From Lachnospiraceae bacterium (GTDB taxonomy: Bacteria > Bacillota > Clostridia > Lachnospirales > Lachnospiraceae): a stretch of 64,000 nucleotides of DNA. Within the stretch, counting starts at the first letter, position 1. Every line of letters starts with the position of its first letter. Below are positions 35,986 through 43,980 of the stretch, one piece after another. The DNA lies in contig JAFRYA010000035.1 in the NCBI GenBank assembly GCA_017441295.1, positions 1 to 64,000 on the forward strand, read 5' to 3'. Below the pieces are notes generated by a model that was given only the letters and a program-made list of their open reading frames with translations, was not told the DNA's origin and made no database searches. Position numbers and translations under genes: made by a program.

Positions 35986-36825
35986 TTAATTGTCGTTTGT
36001 GGCATTAGTCATGGAACTCATAACAACATAGAGGTTTCTAAGATCTGTATTTGATTCCAATGCCCCGTATAAACCATCCTGGGCAGCTGTCAGTATCGAC
36101 CTGATAGGATTGCGGAGTGAAATAAGTTTCATATAATTCCTGACTGAATTGTCAGAATACATTGATGTCAGAATCTGTATCCTGTTATTCTCAGTATCCA
36201 TTCGGATATAAAAACTGTCAACCGACGGCGCAGCCGTGGTGATATTGTTGAAATGGATCAGGTTATAAACGAAGCATACAACTTCGTTCTGGCTCAAGCC
36301 GGGTGTTACATAAACCTCCAGATCTGAATAGGAGTCAATGATTGTTGACAAAGCAGTAGAAATGTTCGCCTTGGACGGGTCATCATACATACCCTCCATA
36401 ACGGACGTATTGCCTTCTGCCTGCGCAGAATAAAAATCTTCAAAGAAAGTATTGATCGAATCGACATTGCATTCGACCACATCCTTCCTACGGGCCAGTC
36501 TCATAAGATTCTGCGGATCCCTGGAGACATCCTTCTCGATGCCTGCGCCCAGAATCATGGAAGCTGCGAGCGCAATAACCAGAACAGCCAGAATGCCGAA
36601 CAGAATGGGCACAGATCTCTTGCGATAGAAATTTGAACTCTTTTCATAGGTAGCGGATATAATATCCCCCACCTCGATACTCTTCTGAACGGCCGGGCTG
36701 GATTTGATCAATTCCTTGGTAATCTCTGCCCTGGAAATAGACTGCGTAACCGCCAGATCTATCTTCTCTTTGCCCTTGTCTTTAAACCCTGTTATTTTGT
36801 TTTTTAATTCATCAAAGAATTTCAC
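35986..36825 (-). CDS. Unknown single-pass membrane protein
   Basis: 279 residues from a GTG at 36825. I prefer this to the ATG two codons upstream because GGGAG is 7 bases from the GTG but only 1 from the ATG. A charged cytoplasmic N-terminus (1-75) is followed by one transmembrane helix (about 76-95, SVPILFGILAVLVIALAASM) and an extracytoplasmic domain of about 180 residues with an alpha plus beta pattern (FFEDFYSAQAEGN ... VVCFVYNLIHFNN) reminiscent of NTF2-like folds. I do not recognise the family. It is translated just upstream of dgt and probably heads the replication/transcription operon. Confidence 0.7.
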   Translation of the reverse strand: MKFFDELKNKITGFKDKGKEKIDLAVTQSISRAEITKELIKSSPAVQKSIEVGDIISATYEKSSNFYRKRSVPILFGILAVLVIALAASMILGAGIEKDVSRDPQNLMRLARRKDVVECNVDSINTFFEDFYSAQAEGNTSVMEGMYDDPSKANISTALSTIIDSYSDLEVYVTPGLSQNEVVCFVYNLIHFNNITTAAPSVDSFYIRMDTENNRIQILTSMYSDNSVRNYMKLISLRNPIRSILTAAQDGLYGALESNTDLRNLYVVMSSMTNATNDN

Positions 36826-36854
36826 AAACATTCTCCCAAGGTATAGTTATTAAA

Positions 36855-36883
36855 ATTTTACCAAAGCCAAGATTAAAAATCAA
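36855..36883 (-). promoter_or_regulatory. Promoter of the membrane protein-dgt-dnaG-rpoD operon
   Basis: TTGATT (36878-36883), 17-bp spacer, TAAAAT (36855-36860) on the minus strand. Confidence 0.65.
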
Positions 36884-36891
36884 GATACGCG

Positions 36892-36920
36892 AAAAAAAGA
36901 GGGCTGTGATGCAGCCCTCT
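36892..36920 (-). terminator. Terminator of upp
   Basis: AGAGGGCTG-CATCA-CAGCCCTCT (36898-36920) followed by TTTTTT on the minus strand. Confidence 0.88.
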
Positions 36921-36937
36921 TAAAAATCTATATAACA

Positions 36938-37558
36938 TCAGTCTGTGCCAAACAGTCTGTCTCCGGCGTCTCCAAGTCCCGGAACAATATATCCTCTCTC
37001 ATTTAATCCCTCATCCAGCGCGGCAAGTGTAATGTCTACATCCGGATGATCCTTCTCAATCCTCTCAACGCCCTCAGGAACGCCTACCAGACATACCAGC
37101 AGGATCTTCTGTGCTCCGCGCTTCTTGATATTGGTGATTGCCGCGGATGCGCTGCCGCCTGTAGCCAGCATAGGATCTGTAACGATTACGATGGAATTCT
37201 CCATTCCCTTAGGGAATCTGGCGTAATACTCATGAGGCTCGAGTGTGACTTCATCACGATACATTCCGATATGTCCGATCTTGGCTGTAGGAATAATATC
37301 TCTGAATCCGTCTACCAGACCGATTCCTGCTCTCAGGATAGGAACGAGTACCAACTGCTGGTCAACTTCATATCCGATAGTCTCACAGATAGGAGTCTTG
37401 ATCTTCTTTTCTTTGATAGGAATATTCCTGGTAACCTCATAAGCCATGAGCTTAGCTATTTCATCGAGGTTCTGTTTGAAAATATAAGTGGATGTTTTCT
37501 CCTCACGCATGATGCTGAGTTTATGTTTAATGAGAGAATGGTTTAAGACTGTTAACAT
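36938..37558 (-). CDS. upp: Uracil phosphoribosyltransferase
   Basis: 206 residues from the ATG at 37558, which has AGGAGG upstream. It salvages uracil to UMP with PRPP. The PRPP loop is VTDPMLATGGSASAAI and the C-terminal uracil-binding segment is YIVPGLGDAGDRLFGTD. Monocistronic with its own promoter and terminator. Confidence 0.96.
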   Translation of the reverse strand: MLTVLNHSLIKHKLSIMREEKTSTYIFKQNLDEIAKLMAYEVTRNIPIKEKKIKTPICETIGYEVDQQLVLVPILRAGIGLVDGFRDIIPTAKIGHIGMYRDEVTLEPHEYYARFPKGMENSIVIVTDPMLATGGSASAAITNIKKRGAQKILLVCLVGVPEGVERIEKDHPDVDITLAALDEGLNERGYIVPGLGDAGDRLFGTD

Positions 37559-37592
37559 ACTGACCTCCTGCAATATTTTTTTATCCCAAAAA

Positions 37593-37621
37593 AGTTTATC
37601 ACTATGAAAAGTTTAATGCAA
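37593..37621 (-). promoter_or_regulatory. Promoter of upp
   Basis: TTGCAT (37616-37621), 17-bp spacer, TAAACT (37593-37598) with an upstream TGA on the minus strand. Confidence 0.55.
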
Positions 37622-37654
37622 TGAAATATGAAAAAATTTTAGTCTCAAAACGCA

Positions 37655-37686
37655 TAAAAAAGACAGAGGCCAACAGACCCCCGTCT
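37655..37686 (-). terminator. Terminator of the ribbon-helix-helix gene
   Basis: An 11-bp stem with some G-U pairs (AGACGGGGGTC with GGCCTCTGTCT, 37661-37686) followed by TTTTTT, 20 bases after the stop codon. Confidence 0.7.
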
Positions 37687-37707
37687 TCCCCCGGTATATG
37701 ATACAGA

Positions 37708-37875
37708 TCAATACAGCTTCATCATCTCCACCCGGTCAAGCAGGGCGTGATAATCCCGCTCAATCTGTTCAAAAACAATCCTTCTGATCATCCTGGATAC
37801 GGTCTCATTATGGTATTGTGCGTACTTTTTCATTAGCACTCCATCCAGTTCAGAAACGCGCAGCGAAATTGTCAT
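37708..37875 (-). CDS. Ribbon-helix-helix protein (DUF6290/RelB-like antitoxin type), no toxin partner
   Basis: 55 residues. It begins MTISLRVSELDGVLMKKYA (ribbon strand and helix A) followed by the NETVSRMIRRIVFEQIER helix pair, the pattern of small RHH DNA-binding antitoxins. The ribosome site AAAGGAAG precedes the ATG. Partner toxins of this family usually follow the antitoxin, but here a terminator comes 20 bases after the stop and no toxin frame is seen on either side. It may be a solitary regulator. Three repeats at 21-bp spacing lie upstream. Confidence 0.75.
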   Translation of the reverse strand: MTISLRVSELDGVLMKKYAQYHNETVSRMIRRIVFEQIERDYHALLDRVEMMKLY

Positions 37876-37908
37876 GCAGATCACTTCCTTTCATGCTTAG
37901 TTGCTGTA

Positions 37909-37917
37909 AATATATCA
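37909..37917 (-). promoter_or_regulatory. Extended -10 of the ribbon-helix-helix gene
   Basis: TGA-TATATT on the minus strand (hexamer 37909-37914), about 34 bases before the ATG. The 21-bp repeats begin 30 bases further upstream. Confidence 0.4.
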
Positions 37918-37943
37918 TTGCTGCAATTCTTTTTTGGGAAAGT

Positions 37944-38003
37944 GACGCAGACAGTTTCTTAAAAGACGCAGACAGGCATTTATCCGACGCGGATAAACAC
38001 TAA
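37944..38003. repeat. Three tandem 21-bp repeats
   Basis: GACGCAGACAG starts at 37944 and 37965, and a diverged copy GACGCGGATAA at 37986, each exactly 21 bp apart. On the plus strand the repeats are an open frame encoding heptads of the form DAD-x-x-L-x that ends in TAA at 38003. They lie between the ribbon-helix-helix promoter and the LCP terminator. Confidence 0.8.
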
Positions 38004-38011
38004 AACAACGT

Positions 38012-38040
38012 AAAAAAACTGCTGCGGTATGCAGCAGTTT
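38012..38040. terminator. Terminator of the LCP gene (bidirectional)
   Basis: AAACTGCTGC-ATACC-GCAGCAGTTT (38016-38040) followed by TTTT on the minus strand, 10 bases after the LCP stop. On the plus strand it is followed by TGATTCTTT. Confidence 0.8.
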
Positions 38041-38050
38041 TGATTCTTTA

Positions 38051-40024
38051 TTAAGGCTCTTCGCCTTCTCCTCCGCCATCCTCAGCAGGAGTAGTCTCCT
38101 CAGGTGGTGCCTCAGGGGTAGTTTCTTCAGGCGGAGCTTCCGGGGTAGTCTCTTCAGGAGGTGCTTCAGTTGTAGTCTCTTCTTCGTATGGAGTGGTGTC
38201 TTCTTCACCGCCCTCATAAGGAGTAGTATCTTCTTCACCGCCTTCTTCGTAGTAGGTGTCTTCCTCACCGCCTTCATACTCTTCGGCCTCAGTGGTGGTT
38301 TCTACTTCTATCTCCATTTCCTCTTCTTCATCTTCACCGATGAATGAGTATCCGTCTGTATTCTTAGGACTTACAACATATGAATAATCGTCGCCTTCCT
38401 GAAGCTGCAGCTTCGTTACTTTCTCACCTGAAACCAGCTGAGCCAGCATGATCTTGACATTCTCAATGGATTTGTAGTAAGGCATTGTGACGCTGAGAAG
38501 CGAATTACCTACAACAAAGCAAGGCTGGTACATTGAATCGCCTTCTGCCTGTGCGGATGTTATCTCCCAGTGCGGGCTGTCAGCCAACTGCATCTTAATA
38601 ATAGCTGTAATATCGCTCTTGGCCATATTTGTAACAGCACAGTTTTCCAAAGCGTCAGTCAGAGCTGTATACTTGGTCATTCCTGTAGATGAGAACAATT
38701 TATCCATAATAGCAACAATTATCTGCTGCTGGTGGCGTCCTCTTGCAAAGTCACCATCCTGGAAAGCATGTCTCTCACGTGCGTAATGAAGAGCGTATGT
38801 TCCATCAAGATCCAGTGTGCCTTCCGGATAGTAATATCCGTCTACTGAAGTGAACGCAAATTCATTCTCTATTGTAACTCCTCCGATAGCATCTACTATC
38901 TCTATCAGTGATGAGAAGTTGACCTTGACATAGTACTCAATCTCATAGCCGTACAGATTCTCCATAGTGTCAATCTGCTCATCCATGCCATAGATGCCGG
39001 CATGAGTCAATTTGTCCCTTTCATCTCCTGTGATACCAGGGAATGTTACATAATAATCTCTCGGTGTGGACAGCAGCAGAACCTGATGTGAAACAGGATT
39101 AACAGCCACCAGCATGTTGACGTCGCTCCTGCTTGTCATGGACAGTTCACCATACTGATCACTGCCTGAAATATAAACTATGAACGGATTCTTGGTAACG
39201 TCAGCAGTGCCCTTTGGTTTTGTGTCAGCCTTTTTCTTAACTGTTATAACTTTAATGATCCTGACGTCCTTATCCCAATTCTCGTATCCTTCTTCGATGG
39301 TTGATGTGAAGGAATCATTGTAGATAATGACCTTTATCTGTTTCTTATACAGAGCCTCTGCCAGATGCCCAATGGAATCATAATTGGTAGTCTTGACAGT
39401 GGTTCCCATTTCTTTATTGAGTTCTTCAAGAGCGCTGTCAATGGTCTTGTCCAGATTCTTGCAGATACCGAATTTATAGTTCTTGGTATCTTCTAATTTT
39501 TCGGCAGGATCGTCCTTCAGAACAGCTACATTGTATGTGATAATGTCATAGCTTTCGGTATTGTCTGTAATCTTATCCAGCATTTCATTCGTCTTGTGCA
39601 GATAGAAAATGCCAAAACCCAGGACAATGCACAATAGTCCTCCGACGATCATGCCTGCCAGCTGCAGTTTGCTGCGTTTCTGCCTCTGTGTATAGATGAC
39701 AGCTGCTGTCAGTCCGCACAGAACGATGATGGCCGCAATAAGATATCCGATCGGGAGAATATCAAGAATAAACAGATAGATTAAAAAGACTATAGCAATA
39801 ACAGCTAAAGCAATGCCAATGGCCAGGCCTGCAATATATCTGCCTTTTGGAGAGAATTGACTGCTGCCCTTCCTGCTGCTCTTTTTCTTTGGTCTTTTAC
39901 TATTATTTTTGCCTGAATGTCCATTGCCGGATGAATGCGAATCGTTATTCTTCTCTTCAGGTTTGAGGGAATCGCCGCCCATTATATCCAGTTCAATGAT
40001 TTCAATGTCGTTTGAGTTGTCCAT
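38051..40024 (-). CDS. LytR-CpsA-Psr (LCP) family cell-wall glycopolymer ligase
   Basis: 657 residues. The cytoplasmic N-terminus is basic and Ser-rich (1-60), followed by three hydrophobic helices (about 64-150), an accessory domain and the LCP domain (about 290-460) with TSRSDVNMLVAVN, LLSTPRDYYVTF, GGVTIENEFAF and YARERHAFQDGDFARGRHQQ, which carry the conserved Asp and Arg residues that bind the lipid pyrophosphate. Such proteins attach teichoic-acid-like polymers to peptidoglycan outside the cell. The C-terminus is an acidic repeat tail: EGGEEDTTPY-like units followed by PPEETTPEA units. Confidence 0.92.
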   Translation of the reverse strand: MDNSNDIEIIELDIMGGDSLKPEEKNNDSHSSGNGHSGKNNSKRPKKKSSRKGSSQFSPKGRYIAGLAIGIALAVIAIVFLIYLFILDILPIGYLIAAIIVLCGLTAAVIYTQRQKRSKLQLAGMIVGGLLCIVLGFGIFYLHKTNEMLDKITDNTESYDIITYNVAVLKDDPAEKLEDTKNYKFGICKNLDKTIDSALEELNKEMGTTVKTTNYDSIGHLAEALYKKQIKVIIYNDSFTSTIEEGYENWDKDVRIIKVITVKKKADTKPKGTADVTKNPFIVYISGSDQYGELSMTSRSDVNMLVAVNPVSHQVLLLSTPRDYYVTFPGITGDERDKLTHAGIYGMDEQIDTMENLYGYEIEYYVKVNFSSLIEIVDAIGGVTIENEFAFTSVDGYYYPEGTLDLDGTYALHYARERHAFQDGDFARGRHQQQIIVAIMDKLFSSTGMTKYTALTDALENCAVTNMAKSDITAIIKMQLADSPHWEITSAQAEGDSMYQPCFVVGNSLLSVTMPYYKSIENVKIMLAQLVSGEKVTKLQLQEGDDYSYVVSPKNTDGYSFIGEDEEEEMEIEVETTTEAEEYEGGEEDTYYEEGGEEDTTPYEGGEEDTTPYEEETTTEAPPEETTPEAPPEETTPEAPPEETTPAEDGGGEGEEP

Positions 40025-40060
40025 CCAATAATATCCTTAAGAATGCTTATTTAATGTAAA

Positions 40061-40135
40061 TCGGGGTAACAGGATTTGAACCTGCGACCTCACGGCCCCC
40101 AGCCGTGCGCTCTAGCCAAACTGAGCCATACCCCG
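40061..40135 (-). tRNA. tRNA-Pro (anticodon GGG)
   Basis: Cloverleaf on the minus strand: acceptor CGGGGTA with TACCCCG and discriminator A, a D arm with GGCTCAGTTTGGCTAGAGC, anticodon arm CACGG-CTGGGGG-CCGTG with anticodon GGG, and a T arm with GGTTCAAATCC. It reads CCC and CCU. CCA is not encoded. It lies upstream of the LCP gene, and a TATAAT sits just before it within a 9-bp inverted repeat. Confidence 0.95.
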
Positions 40136-40137
40136 TT

Positions 40138-40172
40138 TAATTTCGTAATTATAAAGTATAAAAACGAAATTA
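40138..40172 (-). promoter_or_regulatory. tRNA-Pro(GGG) promoter inside an inverted repeat
   Basis: TAATTTCGT (40138-40146) and ACGAAATTA (40164-40172) are perfect inverted repeats 17 bases apart. On the minus strand the TATAAT -10 box lies between them, 9-14 bases before the tRNA. Confidence 0.45.
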
Positions 40173-40204
40173 TCTATTAAAAAATTGTGGTTTTTATGTT
40201 AACG

Positions 40205-41191
40205 TCACCGGTCTTCCCTGAAGTAACTCAGGCCTAAACTAGCAGGCGGCTGGTCCTCTCTTCTGTTTCTCAGTGAGGTGAAAATAAGAACGATAATAGT
40301 TACCACATAAGGGATTCCTTTGTAAAGTTCTTTAACTGCCAGGTTGGTTCCTGTAGGGATGAACATATGCAGGATGCATAATCCGCCGAACAGGATTGAA
40401 GCCCAGATTGAATGGCCCGGACGCCATATTGTGAAGATAACCAGAGCAATAGCCAGCCAGCCTCTGTCACCGAATGCGTCATTTGACCAAACACCGCTGG
40501 CGAAGTCCATTACATAGTACAGACCGCCAAGTCCGGCAATCATTGCGCCGATGCATGTTGCAAAGTATTTGTATTTAGTAACATTAATACCTGCTGCGTC
40601 AGCTGTTGCAGGGCTCTCTCCCACCGCTCTGAGGTTCAGGCCCATCTTGGACTTGGAAATCAAAACCGCCAGTACGATTGCCAGCACGATAGCCATATAT
40701 GCAAGGAAGCCGTATGAGAAGAATATCTTGCCGACCCAGCCCCAGTTCTTGGCGAACGGAAGGGTCGCGCTGATAAATCCATGTGTCCTTGACAGCGCAA
40801 TGGAAGGAACGTCCGCGCCTGACAGTTTGATAAGTGAACCTCCGAAGAAGTTGCCGATACCTACGCCGAAAGTGGTCATTGCCAGACCTGTAACATTCTG
40901 GTTGGCTCTTAAAGTAACTGTCAGGAAGCAGTAAATAAGTCCCATCAGCAGAGAGCCTGCCAGGCAGCATAGGATCGGAATGAGTATTGCCAGCGCCGCA
41001 ACCATCTTCGTGGCATTGTGTTCATAGAAGAAAGCTCCTATAACGCCGCAGATACCGCCGACATACATGATACCGGGAGTACCAAGGTTTAAGTTACCGC
41101 TTTTCTCTGTAATTGTTTCTCCAACGCAGCCGAACATCAGAGGGATGCCCTGTACTACTGCACGTGGAATGAAGGCAACAATATCAAACAT
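40205..41191 (-). CDS. Nucleoside ABC transporter permease (second)
   Basis: 328 residues from the ATG at 41191, with AAGGAGG in the end of the upstream gene. About nine hydrophobic helices. GETITEKSGNLNLGTPGIMYVGG at the N-terminus is the conserved motif of the BPD_transp_2 permeases paired with BmpA-type binding proteins. It forms the membrane channel with the permease encoded just upstream. Last gene of the operon. Confidence 0.9.
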   Translation of the reverse strand: MFDIVAFIPRAVVQGIPLMFGCVGETITEKSGNLNLGTPGIMYVGGICGVIGAFFYEHNATKMVAALAILIPILCCLAGSLLMGLIYCFLTVTLRANQNVTGLAMTTFGVGIGNFFGGSLIKLSGADVPSIALSRTHGFISATLPFAKNWGWVGKIFFSYGFLAYMAIVLAIVLAVLISKSKMGLNLRAVGESPATADAAGINVTKYKYFATCIGAMIAGLGGLYYVMDFASGVWSNDAFGDRGWLAIALVIFTIWRPGHSIWASILFGGLCILHMFIPTGTNLAVKELYKGIPYVVTIIVLIFTSLRNRREDQPPASLGLSYFREDR

Positions 41192-41192
41192 A

Positions 41193-42296
41193 TTACTGCA
41201 CCTCCTTATTCTTTCCATGGCGGAAATGAAGTTCATAATTCAGGAAGAATTCGCATCCGATAATGAAGAACAGAATTATTCCTGTGAGGATTGCGCCAAA
41301 TGAGTCATTCAGTCCGAACATGGTCGAAATCTCAGATGCTCCCCTGCCGAGGAATACCAGCACGAAGCTCGTGATGACCATGAAGAACGGGTTGAATTTA
41401 GCCAGCCAGGCAACCATAACGCCGGTGAATCCGCGTCCTCCGACAAGTGTGGTGGTCATTGTGTGGTCAGTGCCGCTGACAAGCAGGAATCCGGCCAGAC
41501 CGCAGATAGCGCCGGACAGGATCAGTGTTCTGATGATGACCTTTCTGACTTTGATTCCGACATAACGAGCTGTCGGTTCACTTTCACCGACAACTGAGAT
41601 TTCATAGCCGTGCTTGGAATATCTCATGTAAACGAACATTCCGACAGTCAGTAATACGGCTACGATAATGATCAGAATATATTTATTACCGCCTATTGTA
41701 GGCAGCCAGCCCAGCTGTGTACGCTGGTTGATGATACCGATCTTACTGGATCCCTTTGGGTTTTCCCAGAATACTACGAAATATGCAACCAGCTGAGTCG
41801 CTACGTAGTTCATCATAAGTGTGAACAGCGTCTCGTTCGTATTCCATTTTGACTTGAAGAAAGCCGGAATAAATGCCCACAGAGCTCCTCCGAACAGAGC
41901 CGCCAGCAGCATGCATATTATAAGCAGCCAGTTTGGCATTGAATCCCTGAACAGGATCATTATTGTGGTGGCACCCAGACATCCCATAAGGGCCTGTCCG
42001 TCACCGCCCAGGTTCCAGAATCTCATACGGAACGCCGGTGCCAGAGCCAATGAAATGATCAGCAGTATCGCCAGGTCCTGAAGCATAAACCAAATCTTTC
42101 TGGCAGTTCCGAAGTTGCCAACGACCATGGTCTTATATACATCGATAGGATTGGCACCTACCAGAAGCATGGTTACAATACCGCACAGAATAAGCGCCAT
42201 AATAACCGCTACAACTCTGACGATCCATGCTCTGTACCAGACAATATTTTTTCTTCTGGTTATATGAACAAGTGGAACTTTTACAGCACTATTCAT
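41193..42296 (-). CDS. Nucleoside ABC transporter permease (first)
   Basis: 367 residues, polytopic. FRMRFWNLGGDGQALMG is the conserved coupling region of the first permease of nucleoside uptake systems. Overlaps the ATPase gene by 8 bases and lies one base from the start of the second permease. Confidence 0.9.
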   Translation of the reverse strand: MNSAVKVPLVHITRRKNIVWYRAWIVRVVAVIMALILCGIVTMLLVGANPIDVYKTMVVGNFGTARKIWFMLQDLAILLIISLALAPAFRMRFWNLGGDGQALMGCLGATTIMILFRDSMPNWLLIICMLLAALFGGALWAFIPAFFKSKWNTNETLFTLMMNYVATQLVAYFVVFWENPKGSSKIGIINQRTQLGWLPTIGGNKYILIIIVAVLLTVGMFVYMRYSKHGYEISVVGESEPTARYVGIKVRKVIIRTLILSGAICGLAGFLLVSGTDHTMTTTLVGGRGFTGVMVAWLAKFNPFFMVITSFVLVFLGRGASEISTMFGLNDSFGAILTGIILFFIIGCEFFLNYELHFRHGKNKEVQ

Positions 42297-43833
42297 CCCT
42301 GCCGGAACCTCCTATTCTGGTCATCATAAGGCCGATTTCATTCTTTGTGGCTGTCCTGCCGTCTACTATTCCGCTGACACGGCCGCCGCACAGAACCATT
42401 ATTCTGTCGCAGAGTTCCAGCAGAACGTCCAGGTCCTCACCGACATAAACGACTGCTACGCCTCTTTCTTTCTGTTTGTTTATAAGATCATAAATGGTAT
42501 ATGACGAGTTAATATCCAGTCCGCGGACAACATATGCTGTCAGGAGAACTGTTGGTGATGACGCGATCTCACGTCCTACCAGTACTTTCTGGACATTGCC
42601 TCCTGATAATTTTCTGACCGGTGTAGATACACTAGGTGTATTGACCTCCAGCTCCTCTACTACATGCTCGGCCAGCTCATGAGGGGTCTTTCTGTCTGTG
42701 AAGACGCCTTTGCCTTTTCTGAAAGATCTGAGCATCATATTGTCAGCCAGGTCCATGTTTCCAACCAGGCCCATGCCCAGTCTGTCCTCAGGAACGAACG
42801 AAAGCGAAACGCCCATCTCAGCGATTTTAAGAGGATCTTTGCCTATCAGCTGTTCCTTATTGCCTTCATCGTCTATGTAGAAAATATTTCCATTTTCAAC
42901 GTGCTGCAGGCCTGCGATAGCTTCCAGGAGTTCCTTCTGTCCGCTGCCGGCAATGCCTGCTATGCCAAGGATTTCGCCGCTGTAAGCGTCAAAGCTGACG
43001 TCGCACAGTCTGACAACGCCGTCACTGCTTCTGACTGTCAGATTGGAGATTTCGAGCTTTTTCTTAGGATCCTTAGGCTCCGGGCGGGCGATGTTCAGGA
43101 CAACGCTGTGGCCTACCATAGCATCTGTAAGTTCCTGGACATTTGCCTGAGCAGTAATCTTGTCACAGATATACTGGCCTTTTCTGAGAATGGCTACACG
43201 GTCTGAAATGGACAGAACTTCCTGCATCTTATGGGTGATGATTATAACAGTCTTGCCATCCTTCTTCATGTTGCGGAGTACCGCAAAGAGTTTCTCTGTC
43301 TCCTGAGGAGTCAGAACAGCTGTAGGCTCATCCAGAATAAGGATATCAGCGCCTCTGTACAGAACCTTGACAATCTCTACGGTCTGTTTCTGGGAAACGC
43401 TCATATTGTAGATTTTCTGGTCGGGATCTACCTCGAAACCATAGAGGTCACAGATATTCCTGATCTTCTCAGCCGCTTTCTTAATATTTAATTTGCCTTC
43501 ATCAAGACCCAGTATGATATTTTCTGTAGCTGTCAGAACATCTACAAGCTTAAAATGCTGATGTATCATACCAATTTTCAGGTCAAAAGCCTCTTTCGGG
43601 GATCTTATGCTGACAGGATTGCCATTTACCAGTATTTCACCTTCGTCAGGATAATAGATACCGGAAATCATATTCATCAGCGTAGTCTTGCCGCTGCCGT
43701 TCTCGCCGAGCAGCGCCAGGATTTCTCCTTTATAGACACTTAACGAAACATTCTCATTAGCGACAACATCGCCGAAACGTTTCGTGATCCCTCTAAGCTC
43801 AAGCACAGGAGTTTTTATGTTCTCTGATGCCAT
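42289..43833 (-). CDS. Nucleoside ABC transporter ATP-binding protein (two domains)
   Basis: 514 residues with two ABC domains. The first is complete: GENGSGKTTLMN (Walker A), MSVSQKQTVEI (signature region), ILILDEPTAVL (Walker B). The second has LSGGNVQKVLVGRE but weak catalytic motifs (GSGQKELL, and TAYVVRGLDI where Walker B is expected), as in other sugar/nucleoside importer ATPases. It powers import through the two permeases downstream. Confidence 0.92.
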   Translation of the reverse strand: MASENIKTPVLELRGITKRFGDVVANENVSLSVYKGEILALLGENGSGKTTLMNMISGIYYPDEGEILVNGNPVSIRSPKEAFDLKIGMIHQHFKLVDVLTATENIILGLDEGKLNIKKAAEKIRNICDLYGFEVDPDQKIYNMSVSQKQTVEIVKVLYRGADILILDEPTAVLTPQETEKLFAVLRNMKKDGKTVIIITHKMQEVLSISDRVAILRKGQYICDKITAQANVQELTDAMVGHSVVLNIARPEPKDPKKKLEISNLTVRSSDGVVRLCDVSFDAYSGEILGIAGIAGSGQKELLEAIAGLQHVENGNIFYIDDEGNKEQLIGKDPLKIAEMGVSLSFVPEDRLGMGLVGNMDLADNMMLRSFRKGKGVFTDRKTPHELAEHVVEELEVNTPSVSTPVRKLSGGNVQKVLVGREIASSPTVLLTAYVVRGLDINSSYTIYDLINKQKERGVAVVYVGEDLDVLLELCDRIMVLCGGRVSGIVDGRTATKNEIGLMMTRIGGSGRDE

Positions 43834-43943
43834 GTTTTGTGCCCTTTCTGATTGTTTCTTTACAACACTTATTGCCTCACAAGGAAATACCCGAAGATAT
43901 CTTCTGGTGAAGCAATAAAAATAACCTCTTATGAATTACAAGC

Positions 43944-43970
43944 GGCAGGGAGCCTTAAAAGCTCCCTGCC
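43944..43970 (-). other. Intercistronic stem-loop between binding protein and ATPase genes
   Basis: A 10-bp perfect stem GGCAGGGAGC with GCTCCCTGCC (43944-43970), without a T-run, 10 bases after the bmpA-type stop. Such stems usually protect the 3' end of the abundant binding-protein message or cause partial termination. Confidence 0.7.
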
Positions 43971-43980
43971 AATATAAATA

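Noticed and set aside
37818-37892. Long plus-strand frame antisense to the ribbon-helix-helix gene
   Set aside because: It is the shadow of a well-supported minus-strand gene; only the part after 37893 with the 21-bp repeats is of interest.
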